Below are positions 1 to 10,314 of a stretch of 64,000 nt of DNA, piece by piece (the first letter of the stretch is position 1; the number at the start of each line of letters is the position of its first letter). A model generated the notes under the pieces. It was not told the DNA's origin, made no database searches, and worked only from the letters and a program-made list of their open reading frames with translations. Source of the DNA: Balneola vulgaris DSM 17893 (GTDB lineage: Bacteria; Bacteroidota; Rhodothermia; Balneolales; Balneolaceae). The DNA lies in contig NZ_AQXH01000005.1 in NCBI RefSeq assembly GCF_000375465.1, forward strand, positions 1-64,000. The letters are read 5' to 3'. Position numbers and translations under genes: made by a program.

Positions 1-542
1 CCGTTAAGCGCGCCTAAAGCAGAACCTTGAATTACTGGAATCTCGTCGCCATCAAATTCGTAGCTGCTTAGTAGCTCACGTACTTCAAGCTCTACAAGCT
101 CTAGAAGTTCTTCATCGTCTACTAAATCAACTTTGTTCATGAACACTACGATCTGAGGTACACCTACCTGACGTGCAAGAAGAATGTGCTCACGTGTTTG
201 TGGCATAGGACCATCTGTTGCTGCTACCACCAAGATAGCACCGTCCATCTGCGCCGCACCCGTTACCATGTTCTTCACATAATCGGCGTGACCTGGGCAA
301 TCTACGTGTGCGTAGTGACGATTCTCAGATTCGTACTCTACGTGCGCCGTTGCAATGGTAATACCACGCTCGCGCTCTTCCGGAGCATTGTCAATCTGGT
401 CGAATGCTTGCGCCGTTCCACCATAAGTCTTCGCCATTACCGTTGTAATTGCCGCTGTAAGGGTAGTTTTACCATGATCTACGTGTCCAATGGTTCCCAC
501 ATTAACATGCGGCTTGGTGCGTTGAAAGGTCTCTTTTGCCAT
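1..542 (-). CDS. tuf: Elongation factor Tu, N-terminal part (cut by left edge)
   Basis: GTPase that delivers aminoacyl-tRNA to the ribosome. Reading the minus strand from an ATG at 542 gives [20 protein letters not shown] and then about 160 further EF-Tu residues. Visible motifs are the P-loop GHVDHGKTT (about residue 19), the switch [10 protein letters not shown] and the base-specificity NKVD. The last visible residues correspond to about residue 180 of a roughly 395-residue protein; domains 2 and 3 lie outside the window. It follows fusA by 27 bases in the classical rpsL-rpsG-fusA-tuf order, so it is probably co-transcribed. Identification is by eye but the family is unmistakable. Confidence 0.97.
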   Translation of the reverse strand, partial: MAKETFQRTKPHVNVGTIGHVDHGKTTLTAAITTVMAKTYGGTAQAFDQIDNAPEERERGITIATAHVEYESENRHYAHVDCPGHADYVKNMVTGAAQMDGAILVVAATDGPMPQTREHILLARQVGVPQIVVFMNKVDLVDDEELLELVELEVRELLSSYEFDGDEIPVIQGSALGALN

Positions 543-569
543 GATTAAATCTCGGTTTTATTAAATTCG

Positions 570-2711
570 TTATGATTGACTTTCGATAATTTCCTGAGCA
601 ATCTTGTCAGGAACGGTAGTGTACTCTTCAAACTCCATAGAGTACACAGCTCTACCTTGAGTCAATGAGCGAAGATCTGTAGAATAGCCGAACATTTCAG
701 ATAATGGAACATTCGCTTTAACAACAGAACCTTCTTTGTTTGAGTCCATACTTTGAATGATACCGCGACGACTGTTCAAGTCACCGATTACATCACCCAT
801 GTATTCCTCTGGAGTTGTTACTTCAACCTTCATAACCGGCTCAAGTAACTGCGGCTTAGCTTTTTTAGCAGATTCTCTGAATCCCATCTTAGCTGCAAGT
901 TCGAAACTCAATTGATCCGAATCCACATCGTGGTAAGAACCATCAAATAAACGAACACCAACATTTTGTACAGAGTAACTTGCTTGGATACCATTTTCCA
1001 AAGCTGCCTTAAATCCTTTCTCTACAGAAGGGATGAATTCTCTTGGGATGTTACCACCAACGATTTCGTTGATGAACATAAAGCCTTCATCGCGTGAAAT
1101 ACGATCTTCTTTACCTTCGTAATTATCAAAGTAGCTGATTGGAGCAATTTCAAACTGAATATCAGCGAATTTACCACGTCCACCAGACTGCTTCTTGTAA
1201 AGCTCACGATGAGTTACTGGCTTAGAAATAGTTTCACGGTAAGATACTTGAGGAGCACCTACATTAGCCTCTACTTTAAATTCACGCTTTAGACGATCAA
1301 CGATGATCTCTAAGTGAAGCTCGCCCATACCGGCGATAGTAGTTTGACCTGTTTCGTCATCAGTACGAACCTGGAACGTAGGATCTTCTTCTGCAAGTTT
1401 CTGAAGACCTGTAGATAGCTTATCACTATCTGCTTTTGTTTTTGGCTCAACGGCCAACTTAATTACTGGCTCAGGGAAAGTGATTTGCTCTAGAATAACC
1501 GGGCTATCTAAGTCACAGAATGTATCACCTGTGTAAACTTCTTTAACACCCACTACAGCTACAATATCACCAGCCTGTGCAAAATCTAAATCTTTTTTGT
1601 CGTTAGCATGCATCTCAAGTAAACGACCCACACGCTCTTTCTTACCTGTAGAGGCATTTAAGATGTATGAACCTTTTTCAAGACGACCAGAATACACACG
1701 AGCAAAGGTTAATTTACCTACGTAAGGGTCAGTCATGATTTTGAATGCCAGTGCTGAGAACGGAGCATCTACATCTGCTTCACGAACAACTTCTTCGTCT
1801 GTCTTAGGATCGATACCATGTACTGGAGGTACATCAAGTGGAGATGGCATAAACGAGATAACTCGATCTAACATCGCCTGAACACCTTTGTTCTTTAATG
1901 CAGTACCACACATTACTGGAGTAATATCCTTAGCAATAGTCGCCTTACGGATGGCTGCCAAGATTTCGTCTTCTGAAATCTCTTCTTCCATTAAATACTT
2001 TTCCATTAGAGACTCATCGTGATCTGCAATCGCTTCAATCAACTGAACTCTATACTCATTAGCTTTTTCAACTAAATCTTCTGGAATCTCAATTTCGTCG
2101 TATTTAGCACCTAGAGAAGCATCATCCCAAACGATACCACGCATGTTGATCAAGTCAACCACACCTTTGAAGTGCTCTTCCATTCCGATAGGAATCTGAA
2201 TAGGAATAGGGTTCGCGTTTAGTTTAGAATCAAGCTGACCTACTACGTTATAAAAATCTGCACCAGTACGGTCCATTTTATTAACGAAAGCCATGCAAGG
2301 AACTTTGTACTTGTTAGCTTGACGCCATACCGTTTCAGACTGAGGCTGAACAGCACCTACAGAACAAAGTACGAATACCGCACCATCTAATACACGAAGA
2401 GAACGCTCTACCTCTACAGTAAAATCAACGTGACCAGGAGTATCGATGATATTAATACGGTGATCTTTCCAAATACAGTGAGTAGCAGCTGAGGTAATTG
2501 TAATACCACGCTCCTGCTCTTGCTCCATCCAGTCCATGGTAGCTGCGCCATCATGTACTTCACCAATTCTATGGCTACGACCTGTATAGAACAAGATACG
2601 CTCAGTAACAGTAGTCTTACCCGCATCGATGTGGGCCATGATACCAATGTTACGCGTGCGACGCATTTGGTCGAGCACTTTGGAGTTTTTTGCTGTTGTT
2701 GCTTCTGACAT
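570..2711 (-). CDS. fusA: Elongation factor G
   Basis: Ribosomal translocase GTPase. The 713-residue product has the P-loop AHIDAGKTT near residue 26, [12 protein letters not shown], the domain IV motif SGGRGKF and a full C-terminal domain. It is slightly longer than the usual 690-705 residues. It is third in the str operon, 18 bases after rpsG and 27 bases before tuf. The tight spacing and shared direction indicate one transcript. Nothing points to a duplicated or specialised EF-G2: the G-domain motifs are canonical. Confidence 0.97.
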   Translation of the reverse strand: MSEATTAKNSKVLDQMRRTRNIGIMAHIDAGKTTVTERILFYTGRSHRIGEVHDGAATMDWMEQEQERGITITSAATHCIWKDHRINIIDTPGHVDFTVEVERSLRVLDGAVFVLCSVGAVQPQSETVWRQANKYKVPCMAFVNKMDRTGADFYNVVGQLDSKLNANPIPIQIPIGMEEHFKGVVDLINMRGIVWDDASLGAKYDEIEIPEDLVEKANEYRVQLIEAIADHDESLMEKYLMEEEISEDEILAAIRKATIAKDITPVMCGTALKNKGVQAMLDRVISFMPSPLDVPPVHGIDPKTDEEVVREADVDAPFSALAFKIMTDPYVGKLTFARVYSGRLEKGSYILNASTGKKERVGRLLEMHANDKKDLDFAQAGDIVAVVGVKEVYTGDTFCDLDSPVILEQITFPEPVIKLAVEPKTKADSDKLSTGLQKLAEEDPTFQVRTDDETGQTTIAGMGELHLEIIVDRLKREFKVEANVGAPQVSYRETISKPVTHRELYKKQSGGRGKFADIQFEIAPISYFDNYEGKEDRISRDEGFMFINEIVGGNIPREFIPSVEKGFKAALENGIQASYSVQNVGVRLFDGSYHDVDSDQLSFELAAKMGFRESAKKAKPQLLEPVMKVEVTTPEEYMGDVIGDLNSRRGIIQSMDSNKEGSVVKANVPLSEMFGYSTDLRSLTQGRAVYSMEFEEYTTVPDKIAQEIIESQS

Positions 2712-2729
2712 AGTGTTTACGAAATACTT

Positions 2730-3197
2730 TTAAAATCTAAAATGAGCGAATGCTTTGTTTGCTTCAGCCATACGGTGCACTTCGTCTTTCTTACGAACTG
2801 CGCCACCGTCATTATTTGAAGCATCAATCAATTCTCTTGATAAACGAAGAGACATTGACTTGTCGTTACGAGAACGAGCTGAACGAATCAACCATCTCAT
2901 ACCAAGAGCAGTACCGCGTTCCTGACGAACTTCCATTGGTACCTGGTAGGTTGCTCCACCTACACGTCTTGATTTTACTTCTACAACCGGAGTTGCATTT
3001 TGCATTGCTGCTTTGAAAATCTCAATACCGGTTTCTCCGGTCTTCTCTTCAATAATTTCAAACGCCTGATAAACAATCTTACGGGCAACATTTTTCTTGC
3101 CATCTCGCATCAAGTTGTTTACAAAACGTGTTATCAGCTTGTCCTCAAATATTGGATCCGGCTGTACATCTCGTTTTTCTGCTTTTCTTCTACGCAT
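2730..3197 (-). CDS. rpsG: 30S ribosomal protein S7
   Basis: Primary 16S rRNA-binding protein of the small-subunit head. It is 155 residues long (family norm about 156) and starts [11 protein letters not shown]. The family signature region containing [20 protein letters not shown] is followed by [12 protein letters not shown] and RSRNDKSM. It lies 27 bases after rpsL and 18 before fusA in the str operon. Start and length agree with the family, so the ATG at 3197 is accepted. Confidence 0.97.
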   Translation of the reverse strand: MRRRKAEKRDVQPDPIFEDKLITRFVNNLMRDGKKNVARKIVYQAFEIIEEKTGETGIEIFKAAMQNATPVVEVKSRRVGGATYQVPMEVRQERGTALGMRWLIRSARSRNDKSMSLRLSRELIDASNNDGGAVRKKDEVHRMAEANKAFAHFRF

Positions 3198-3224
3198 GCT
3201 CGATTAATCTAAATTCTTTATTGT

Positions 3225-3599
3225 TTACCCTTTTGGGCGCTTAGTTCCGTACAAGCTACGGCTTTGAGTACGTCCGTCTACACCAGCAGTATCAAGTGTA
3301 CCACGGATGATATGGTAACGAACACCGGGTAAATCCTTTACTCGTCCGCCACGGATTAGCACAATACTGTGCTCCTGTAGGTTGTGACCTTCACCAGGAA
3401 TGTATGCCGAAACTTCAATTCCGTTCGTCAAACGAACACGAGCTACTTTACGAAGTGCTGAGTTCGGCTTTTTAGGAGTAGTTGTATAAACTCGAGTACA
3501 TACACCACGCTTCTGTGGACAACTCTGCATAGCAGGAGCTGTTGTTTTTCGAACTTTACTTTTTCTACCTTTTCTAATTAGTTGTTGTATAGTTGGCAC
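3225..3599 (-). CDS. rpsL: 30S ribosomal protein S12
   Basis: Decoding-centre protein of the 30S subunit, 124 residues, normal length. [12 protein letters not shown] at the start, [16 protein letters not shown] around residue 42 and [13 protein letters not shown] around residue 88 are the conserved loops where streptomycin resistance substitutions map. The lysines there are wild type, so the sequence gives no sign of resistance. It is first gene of the str operon, with a Bacteroidota-like promoter motif about 40 bases upstream. Confidence 0.98.
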   Translation of the reverse strand: MPTIQQLIRKGRKSKVRKTTAPAMQSCPQKRGVCTRVYTTTPKKPNSALRKVARVRLTNGIEVSAYIPGEGHNLQEHSIVLIRGGRVKDLPGVRYHIIRGTLDTAGVDGRTQSRSLYGTKRPKG

Positions 3600-3640
3600 G
3601 GTTCAAATTGTTTGGTTATTGCCATCAAATCGAGAGCTTG

Positions 3641-3648
3641 CAAATATA
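3641..3648 (-). promoter_or_regulatory. Candidate -7 element of the str operon promoter
   Basis: On the minus strand the octamer TATATTTG matches the Bacteroidota -7 consensus TAnnTTTG exactly and sits 42 bases upstream of the rpsL start. The -33 position is only a T-run, so that half is weak. The same octamer occurs in front of the tRNA-Ser gene in this window, which supports its being a real promoter element. Confidence 0.5.
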
Positions 3649-3790
3649 GAGCATTTTCTCGGTTTTATAAAATATTTTCTCAAATAAATTTCTAAAATAT
3701 TCCAAAACCTTTGCTTATTCTCCCTATCGTTAGATTTCAGTTCAAAAAGAGCCTAATAAATACAACAACCGTTATATATCATTATATCAA

Positions 3791-5860
3791 TTGAGTATTA
3801 CCAAACTTCACGGACTTAGCACAAAGCGACTCGAAGCCCTACAGAAAGAAGGGGTCTTCAGTGAACGAGATTTACTGAACTATTTCCCCCGGAGATATCT
3901 GGATAGAAGTAACGTGCAACTCATCTCACATCTAATGGGAGCTGGAGAAGATGTAACTGTAGTTGGTACAGTGTTAGATGTTCAAGAAGCTGGTTATGGG
4001 AAGAGCAAACGACTGGAAGTAAGCATTAAAGACAAAACCGGCATACTTAAAGGTGTTTGGTTCAGAGGGGCTTCTTATTTCAAGCGCGTATTTAAGAAAG
4101 ATGATAAAGTGGCATTTTTTGGGCAGGCTAAACGCTATGGGCGATCTATTACCATTGCACACCCCGAGGTCGAAAAGCTTTCTGAAAAAAAGGATATTGA
4201 TAGCTTCTCTAAAATAGTACCTATATATCCTAGCAATAAAGATTTCAGCAAAAGCCGCCTAACTCATAAACTTATCGCTGACTGGGTTCAATCTTTACTC
4301 GACACTATAGATATAGAGGAATACCTCCCTCCTTCCATTATGGATACTTTTGGCTTCCCTGGTAGAGCAGATGCATATAGAATGATTCACTTCCCCGCTA
4401 ATACCAATGAATGGAAGCGGGCCCTTGAGCGATTTAAGTTTGAAGAGTTTCTGATGTTCGAACTAAGTATGGCTAAGCTAAAGCACCGTGTTCAAGAACG
4501 AGCTTCAGGGCATATCTTTAAAACATTCGATCAATTTACCCCCCAGTTCTTCAAAAAGGTATTACCCTTCCAATTAACAGAAGGGCAAACCCAAGCACTA
4601 TCCGACATAAAAAAGGATGTACAGTCGGGCCGACAGATGAATCGACTCATACAAGGGGATGTAGGAGCTGGCAAAACCATTGTGGCTATAGGGGCTTTAT
4701 TAATGGCTATTGATAATGGCTATCAAACAGCTTTTTTAGCGCCTACTGAAATCTTAGCTGAGCAGCACTACCGAACACTTAGTAAATACCTTGAAGGAAT
4801 GGGCATTAATATTCGGTTATTGGTAGGTGGACAGAAGTCTAAACTTCGGATGGATGTACTTACTGATATAGAAGGAGGTAATTGCCAAATTGTGGTGGGA
4901 ACACATGCTATCATTCAACAAGATGTACGATTCCACAAACTTGGTTTAGCTGTTATTGATGAACAACATCGTTTTGGAGTTAAGCAACGCGCCGAGTTAT
5001 TGAATAAAGGTGAACACCCTCATATACTGGTGATGAGTGCGACCCCAATTCCGAGATCCCTAGCCATGACAGTTTATGCGGATCTGGACATCTCAATTAT
5101 TAAAGGGCTTCCATCTGGCCGAAAGCCTATCCGTACTGCCATTAGAGGTAGAAAGAAAAGAGAAGATGTCTTCAACTTTGTAGAACAAGAAATCAACAAC
5201 GGTGGGCAGGTCTATATTATTTATCCATTGGTAGAAGAGTCGGAAGCTTTAGACCTTAAAGATGCTACTGCTGGTTTTGAGAAGATTCAGAAACGATTTC
5301 CAGATTTCAAGGTGGGCTTATTACATGGAAGAATGAGTTCGGATGAGAAAGATGATGTTATGAAGGCTTTTATTCGAAATGACTTGCATATACTCGTTTC
5401 TACAACTGTTATTGAAGTAGGGGTTGATGTACCGAATGCGTCTATAATGATTATTGAGCATGCCGAACGATTTGGCCTTTCACAACTCCACCAATTAAGA
5501 GGTAGGATTGGGCGTGGAGAACGCCAAAGCTATTGTATTCTATTCCCAGATGTAAAGGTGAGTAAGGCTGGCGAATTTCGGCTAAAGACTATGGAAGAGA
5601 CGAACGATGGATTCAAAATTGCTGAAGCGGATTTAAAGCTCAGAGGTCCGGGTGATTTCTTAGGAACCAAACAAAGTGGATTGCCTGATTTTAAAGTAGG
5701 TGATATCATTGAAGACCAGTTTATACTAAGCCAGGCTAAAGAAACCGCACATCGTATCATCTCAAATGATTCAGAATTAGAGCTACCTGAGCATCAGGCA
5801 TTAAAAACTCGGTTTACTCCATATTATAAAGAGAAGGCTGAGTTTTATGGAATGGGTTAG
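3791..5860 (+). CDS. recG: ATP-dependent DNA helicase RecG
   Basis: Branch-migrating helicase that remodels stalled forks and Holliday junctions. The 689-residue product matches the family length. An N-terminal wedge/OB region (about residues 50-150) is followed by Walker A GDVGAGKT at residues 289-296, DEQHRFG starting at residue 390, SATPIPRSLA, TTVIEVGVDVPNAS and the motif VI QLRGRIGRG. The start codon is TTG at 3791, because no in-frame ATG precedes the conserved N-terminus. It is divergent from rpsL across a 191-base AT-rich spacer and convergent with the hybrid regulator 20 bases beyond its end. Confidence 0.95.
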   Translation: MSITKLHGLSTKRLEALQKEGVFSERDLLNYFPRRYLDRSNVQLISHLMGAGEDVTVVGTVLDVQEAGYGKSKRLEVSIKDKTGILKGVWFRGASYFKRVFKKDDKVAFFGQAKRYGRSITIAHPEVEKLSEKKDIDSFSKIVPIYPSNKDFSKSRLTHKLIADWVQSLLDTIDIEEYLPPSIMDTFGFPGRADAYRMIHFPANTNEWKRALERFKFEEFLMFELSMAKLKHRVQERASGHIFKTFDQFTPQFFKKVLPFQLTEGQTQALSDIKKDVQSGRQMNRLIQGDVGAGKTIVAIGALLMAIDNGYQTAFLAPTEILAEQHYRTLSKYLEGMGINIRLLVGGQKSKLRMDVLTDIEGGNCQIVVGTHAIIQQDVRFHKLGLAVIDEQHRFGVKQRAELLNKGEHPHILVMSATPIPRSLAMTVYADLDISIIKGLPSGRKPIRTAIRGRKKREDVFNFVEQEINNGGQVYIIYPLVEESEALDLKDATAGFEKIQKRFPDFKVGLLHGRMSSDEKDDVMKAFIRNDLHILVSTTVIEVGVDVPNASIMIIEHAERFGLSQLHQLRGRIGRGERQSYCILFPDVKVSKAGEFRLKTMEETNDGFKIAEADLKLRGPGDFLGTKQSGLPDFKVGDIIEDQFILSQAKETAHRIISNDSELELPEHQALKTRFTPYYKEKAEFYGMG

Positions 5861-5879
5861 TAAGTCTTTCCCTATGCTA

Positions 5880-8800
5880 CTATGAACGATCTTTGTTCAT
5901 TAAATACTCTTTCGGTGAAACCCCATAGTGCTTTTTAAATGCTCTTGAGAAATAGGATAGATGTTTGAATCCCACAGAGTATGCGGCTTCGGAAATCGTT
6001 AGCTCTTCTTCTTTTATCAATTTTAACGCCTCTTCAAATCGTAACCGCGATATTAGTTGATTAATTGTTTCAGAAGATTCCTTTTTCCAATTCCGATACA
6101 GAGATACAGTACTCATACTTAATGCTTCAGAAATCATATCCACATGTAGGTCCGGGTTCCCAAGATGTCGGCGTATCACTTCTAACACTTGCTTTACCAA
6201 TATCGACTCTGAATTAACTAACAGATCAGGTGCTTCAGAATGCAATTTCTTTTCACGTCGCAATAGCACTCTTATCTGGGTTTGAAGTAATTTCTTATCC
6301 ACTGGCTTGGTCATATAGATATCCGCACCCATATTGAGGCCCGTCTCAATTTCTTGCACACTATCCTTTGCCGAGAGGAAGATGAAAGGTATATGCTTAT
6401 AATTTTCTAGGGCACGAATCTCACGCATCATTTCATAGCCATTCATAACTGGCATCATAATATCTGAGACTACTAAGTCGGGGTTGTATGATTTTAAAAA
6501 CTCTATGCCTTCTTTACCATTTTTAGCCGTCTTTACTTGATGCTTTTGAGATATCACATTCTTTAAATATTCCCTAAAGTCATCATTGTCTTCAACCAAC
6601 AGTATTTTATTTGCTGATTTGGAAGACTTATTGAGTTCCTCGCCATTTACATTTTGATAAAACGGGTTATTCACTTTTTTAGGCGAATGACTGTTTATAA
6701 TATCTGTTTCATTTAGATGCGCCTTTCCCTTTAGTATCTCTACAGAAAATGTAGACCCCTCCCCTATTACAGAACTCACCTTCACGCTGCCTCCCATCTG
6801 TTCAACCAACCCTTTAACTAAGGCTAACCCGATACCCGTGCCACCCGAGCGTGTGATGGATGAATTCCCTTGATAATAGGGGTCGAATATAAAGGGTAGG
6901 TCTTTGGACTCTATTCCTTGGCCCGTATCACTAATGTTCATGATAAAGGACGCATCAAGTTCTTTAAATTCGATGTTTATACTTCCCTTCTCGGAAGTGA
7001 ATTTTATGGCATTCCCAATAAGGTTTGTACATATATGAGCCCACGCACTTTGATCAACCCAAACTTCAGCCGTATTCAATGAATCATCGATCTCTATATC
7101 AATCTGTTTAGCCTCGAATACATGTTCGAATTGGCTGATATGCTCTTTGGTAGTTCGAATGAGATCTGTTTTCTCAAATGATAAACTCAGCTCCCCTACA
7201 CTTAATTTGGATACATCAAGTAATTGATTGACCAAGTCTTTCAACTTTACTGCATTTCGCTTTATAAGCTGAAGTGATTTTTTCGCATTACCTTTCGTGG
7301 GGTCTTTGGTATCAAGTACGTCTTCTAATGGACCTAGAATTAGTGCTAAGGGAGTACGCAGTTCATGCGTGAAATTGGTGAAGAATTGAGTTTTTGATTC
7401 GTGTAGTTCTTTTACTTGCGCTAAGGCTTCTTCCGTTTTTTCCTTTTCTTGAAGCAATTGCTTGGTTCGCTGATTTACAATACTGTTTAGTTTTTCTTCA
7501 CGGCCTCTTGCTCGTCTCAACATGAATTGTATTAAGCCTGTAAATATTCCCAAGCCCCAAACTACCACTAGCGTCAGGAACCATGTGCTTTCGTAGAAGT
7601 ACGGAGGAACAATTACAACGATTTCCGTTTTAGCATATTCGTCTAACTCATTAGAGGATGCTCGGATAAATAATTTGTGTTCACCTGCGGGTATATTCGT
7701 AAAAACTGCTTGTCTATCTAAACCTACCGTTCTCCAACCTTCACTTACTCCTTCTAATCTGTACTGAATGTTCACTTTGTTTGGACTGTAGAAAGCCGGC
7801 AGTGTCAATTTAAATACTACATCACGGGAAGCCTCAGGAAGTATGACCTGCTTTTTTCCTAACAGATATATAGATGAGTCTGGGGAATCGACTCGTTCTA
7901 TTATAGGTTGCACATCATATGAATAATCTGGAGCTATAAATCTTTCTGGTCGGGTATACAGCAATCCTGATTGATTTGCCATTACGAGCGCACCTGTTGA
8001 GGTAATTAAAGATGCATTCTGAACTCCACCATTGCCTTCTAAATTTACGATCCCCTCCTCTTCGGTAAATTTTTGAACCACTACCTCATCGCTCGTTCCG
8101 TCTAGATAGTCATTAAGTTTGGCCTTGTGAATTCTCATCACCCCTCTATTGGAGTTAATCCATAGATAACCAAATGCATCTTCTAATAGCGTATGCAAGG
8201 CATTATTTGACAACCCCTCGGATTCCGTAAAATTACGAATTGTCTGTCGAGCTTCAGACTTAACCACTCTGCTTAGTCCTTTGTCTTCCGATACTACCCA
8301 AAGAGTGTCAGGGTGATCAATAAATATGTCGCGAATAAAATTACTTGATAGTCCGTCACCTGTAGTTATGAAGGATAACTCATTTGATTTGGAGAGCATG
8401 GCAACGCCTTGTCCACCTGTAGCGAAATACAGTGTTCCTTCCTCCGTTTCTCGAATTGCTCTAATGCCACTCAAAGAGCTTCCATCATTTGCTTCGTACT
8501 TTGTAAGGCCATTTTCCTCGCGAAGAAACAATTCTTTATCCGTTCCAATCCAAAAACGTCCCATTTTATCTTGATATAGAACATCAAGACTTCCGCTTTC
8601 TAGGTCTAATTCTTCTTCTCTCTGCCAATCGGCATTTTTTGGCTTCTTCCATAAGTCAAAATTTCCAGCCCATACTTCCCCAGCTTCTGTGGCTAGCAAT
8701 GATCTAAATAATATAAACTGGCTTCCAAGTTCAGGCTTCGACCATTGCTCTATTCCCTCTTCTGAAATTTTATAAATTCCATTTTGATAGGCGGTGACCC

Positions 8801-9986
8801 AAAGCTCATTTTCACTTAAGGCCATTCCGTATACATTTTCGAGCCCATCAATTAATTGGTTTCCAATGGTGGTAAATCGTTTATCACGAATTTGATAGAC
8901 CCCATCCCCATTGGTGCTTACCCAAATGGATCCTTCTTTATCTCTGGTGATATGTGTAATGGGGCGATTGGTAGTGAGTATCGGTTCTCCTTCAAGAAAT
9001 ACTTCATTCTCAACCTTAGTGATGATGGGTTGATTGTAGTTTCTCCAGGAGCTATTAACATAGAAATATTCATCGCCACCTGAACGATCACGAATCTTAA
9101 ACGACTTGCTTTCTTTATTGAACTCTAAGGTGCCATCTTCAGTACTTATGAGAATGGTAGTCTCACTCAGTTCCGTCATATCCCAAAAAGTAACCTTATC
9201 AATAAGTCGTGTACTATGCAGCTCTGCCTTTACTTTTGCTACATCGATGTACACTAAGTTACTTGATTTGCCTAACAGCCAAAGATTGCCATCCGAAGTA
9301 GCATTTATACTAATTACATCATCTGGCTTGATGTACAATTCATCCATTGAAAATAGACGAATATGTTGTTCATCCTCATATTTGAATAAGCCCGTATCAT
9401 TTAAATAGTACAGCCCATTGTCATTAATTAGAGTGGCTTGGGTTTGATGGTTCAAGCTTTCGGGCAATAGTGGTGTAATTACACCTTCTTTATCTGCTAC
9501 ATATAAGGAGCCACTAAGGTTGATAAGGAATCGGTTCTCATCTAAGCATTTTACTTCCTTAAACTCTTTACCGATAAATGGTTCTTGGTCTTGGATATGG
9601 GTGAGTTCATTCCCATTCAGCTTATAGAGGTTAAAGTATTGATCGGTGAACCAGAGATCTTTCTCTAGACCTGAAAACAGGTATATAATGCGATTACTTT
9701 TTAGCTGCGGGTGAGATTGAGTATTTACCTCAGTGAAGTTTACACCATCAAAACGAACTAGGCCATTTTGTGTGGCCATATATAAAAAACCGTCGGCATG
9801 ATGTAGTACGTAGTTAACCGCATTAACGGGTAATCCTTCTTTTACTTTGTAATTACGTACTAAATGTTGGTTTTCTACTTCAGCCCAATTAATGTCCTTT
9901 TTTAATTGAAATGCTTCAGCATGGCCTGAAAAGGATAAAATGCACCCCATCAAGCACAAAATCACCACCGCCCACTTATAGCCCAT
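5880..9986 (-). CDS. Hybrid two-component system regulator (beta-propeller, kinase, receiver, AraC)
   Basis: A one-protein signalling system of 1368 residues. A signal peptide (1-25) leads into a periplasmic region of ligand-sensor propeller blades (about 35-700, repeated WVxTNGDGV/FWIGT-type strands) and a Y_Y_Y domain (about 715-790). A membrane helix is at 801-823, followed by a coiled coil. The DHp box NFTHELRTPL has its phospho-acceptor at His874, followed by a HATPase domain (DTGQGIE; GGTGIGLAL). A receiver domain (ILLVEDNDDF) has Asp1175 in VSDIMMPVMNG, and an AraC-type DNA-binding domain ends the protein. All catalytic residues are present. In Bacteroides such proteins (HTCS) control polysaccharide-use genes; here no glycoside hydrolase is adjacent. 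The neighbour across the intergenic region is a T9SS surface protein. The target is unknown. Confidence 0.93.
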   Translation of the reverse strand: MGYKWAVVILCLMGCILSFSGHAEAFQLKKDINWAEVENQHLVRNYKVKEGLPVNAVNYVLHHADGFLYMATQNGLVRFDGVNFTEVNTQSHPQLKSNRIIYLFSGLEKDLWFTDQYFNLYKLNGNELTHIQDQEPFIGKEFKEVKCLDENRFLINLSGSLYVADKEGVITPLLPESLNHQTQATLINDNGLYYLNDTGLFKYEDEQHIRLFSMDELYIKPDDVISINATSDGNLWLLGKSSNLVYIDVAKVKAELHSTRLIDKVTFWDMTELSETTILISTEDGTLEFNKESKSFKIRDRSGGDEYFYVNSSWRNYNQPIITKVENEVFLEGEPILTTNRPITHITRDKEGSIWVSTNGDGVYQIRDKRFTTIGNQLIDGLENVYGMALSENELWVTAYQNGIYKISEEGIEQWSKPELGSQFILFRSLLATEAGEVWAGNFDLWKKPKNADWQREEELDLESGSLDVLYQDKMGRFWIGTDKELFLREENGLTKYEANDGSSLSGIRAIRETEEGTLYFATGGQGVAMLSKSNELSFITTGDGLSSNFIRDIFIDHPDTLWVVSEDKGLSRVVKSEARQTIRNFTESEGLSNNALHTLLEDAFGYLWINSNRGVMRIHKAKLNDYLDGTSDEVVVQKFTEEEGIVNLEGNGGVQNASLITSTGALVMANQSGLLYTRPERFIAPDYSYDVQPIIERVDSPDSSIYLLGKKQVILPEASRDVVFKLTLPAFYSPNKVNIQYRLEGVSEGWRTVGLDRQAVFTNIPAGEHKLFIRASSNELDEYAKTEIVVIVPPYFYESTWFLTLVVVWGLGIFTGLIQFMLRRARGREEKLNSIVNQRTKQLLQEKEKTEEALAQVKELHESKTQFFTNFTHELRTPLALILGPLEDVLDTKDPTKGNAKKSLQLIKRNAVKLKDLVNQLLDVSKLSVGELSLSFEKTDLIRTTKEHISQFEHVFEAKQIDIEIDDSLNTAEVWVDQSAWAHICTNLIGNAIKFTSEKGSINIEFKELDASFIMNISDTGQGIESKDLPFIFDPYYQGNSSITRSGGTGIGLALVKGLVEQMGGSVKVSSVIGEGSTFSVEILKGKAHLNETDIINSHSPKKVNNPFYQNVNGEELNKSSKSANKILLVEDNDDFREYLKNVISQKHQVKTAKNGKEGIEFLKSYNPDLVVSDIMMPVMNGYEMMREIRALENYKHIPFIFLSAKDSVQEIETGLNMGADIYMTKPVDKKLLQTQIRVLLRREKKLHSEAPDLLVNSESILVKQVLEVIRRHLGNPDLHVDMISEALSMSTVSLYRNWKKESSETINQLISRLRFEEALKLIKEEELTISEAAYSVGFKHLSYFSRAFKKHYGVSPKEYLMNKDRS

Positions 9987-10009
9987 CTGATATAATTGTT
10001 TAACAATCT

Positions 10010-10025
10010 GATAGAATAGTATAAC
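10010..10025 (+). repeat. 16-bp direct repeat, copy 1 (upstream of hybrid regulator)
   Basis: GATAGAATAGTATAAC occurs here, 23 bases upstream of the regulator start, and again perfectly at 10315-10330. A perfect 16-mer twice within about 320 bases is unlikely by chance even in AT-rich DNA. It could be a binding site serving both divergent genes, for example for the AraC domain. Flanking bases do not extend the match. Confidence 0.6.
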
Positions 10026-10139
10026 TCTAAATCATCAATGATTTATTATCATATTTATTAGAAACTCTTAAAAAGAGTAAAATTAGACGCTCTGGGTTTT
10101 TCGGGGTTTAAGTATATAAACTACTTAGAAGAGCATTTA

Positions 10140-10283
10140 TACAGAGGGAATATATGTCCTATGATGGAGTTCATTAGACTGGTGGCTTGAGGGAGCTACC
10201 AGAAATCACTTTGACTTGAGGGAGTTAAAGTGTTTAGCCCTTGAGTTGGTCAATGTTGACCTACACTCAAGGGCTTCTTTTTT
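10140..10283 (+). ncRNA. Candidate structured small RNA / leader with twin identical-loop hairpins
   Basis: The 383-base gap between the regulator and the FG-GAP gene has no convincing ORF but dense RNA structure on the plus strand. A weak 4-bp stem at 10161-10174 exposes TGGAGT. Hairpin 1 (10179-10202) has 9 pairs with one G-U and loop TGAGGG. Hairpin 2 (10207-10232) has 10 pairs with one G-U and the same loop TGAGGG. Both are set in the identical 10-mer CTTGAGGGAG (10186-10195 and 10215-10224). A strong intrinsic terminator follows. The 5' end is a guess and no clear promoter was found. It is either a free small RNA or an attenuating leader of the FG-GAP gene, whose likely start is 99 bases beyond the terminator. 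I recognise no known RNA family. Confidence 0.55.
10236..10283 (+). terminator. Compound intrinsic terminator
   Basis: The outer stem AGCCCTTGAGT / ACTCAAGGGCT (10236-10246 with 10265-10275, 11 perfect pairs) encloses an inner stem GGTCA-ATGT-TGACC. It is followed by a U-rich tract ending in seven consecutive Ts in 10276-10283. It lies between two divergent genes, so it terminates neither of them and implies a separate transcript. Confidence 0.85.
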
Positions 10284-10314
10284 ATACCCTTTTGATAGAG
10301 AACGTACACAAGTA

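Noticed and set aside
186-548. Open frame of 120 codons on the plus strand
   Set aside because: It lies antisense to the EF-Tu gene, whose minus-strand translation is fully conserved; the plus-strand product is Cys/Arg-rich and looks like nothing real.
10179-10232. Two copies of CTTGAGGGAG as a start of a CRISPR array
   Set aside because: Only two 10-base copies, embedded in two different stems with no spacer-like units; the shared part is a hairpin loop.
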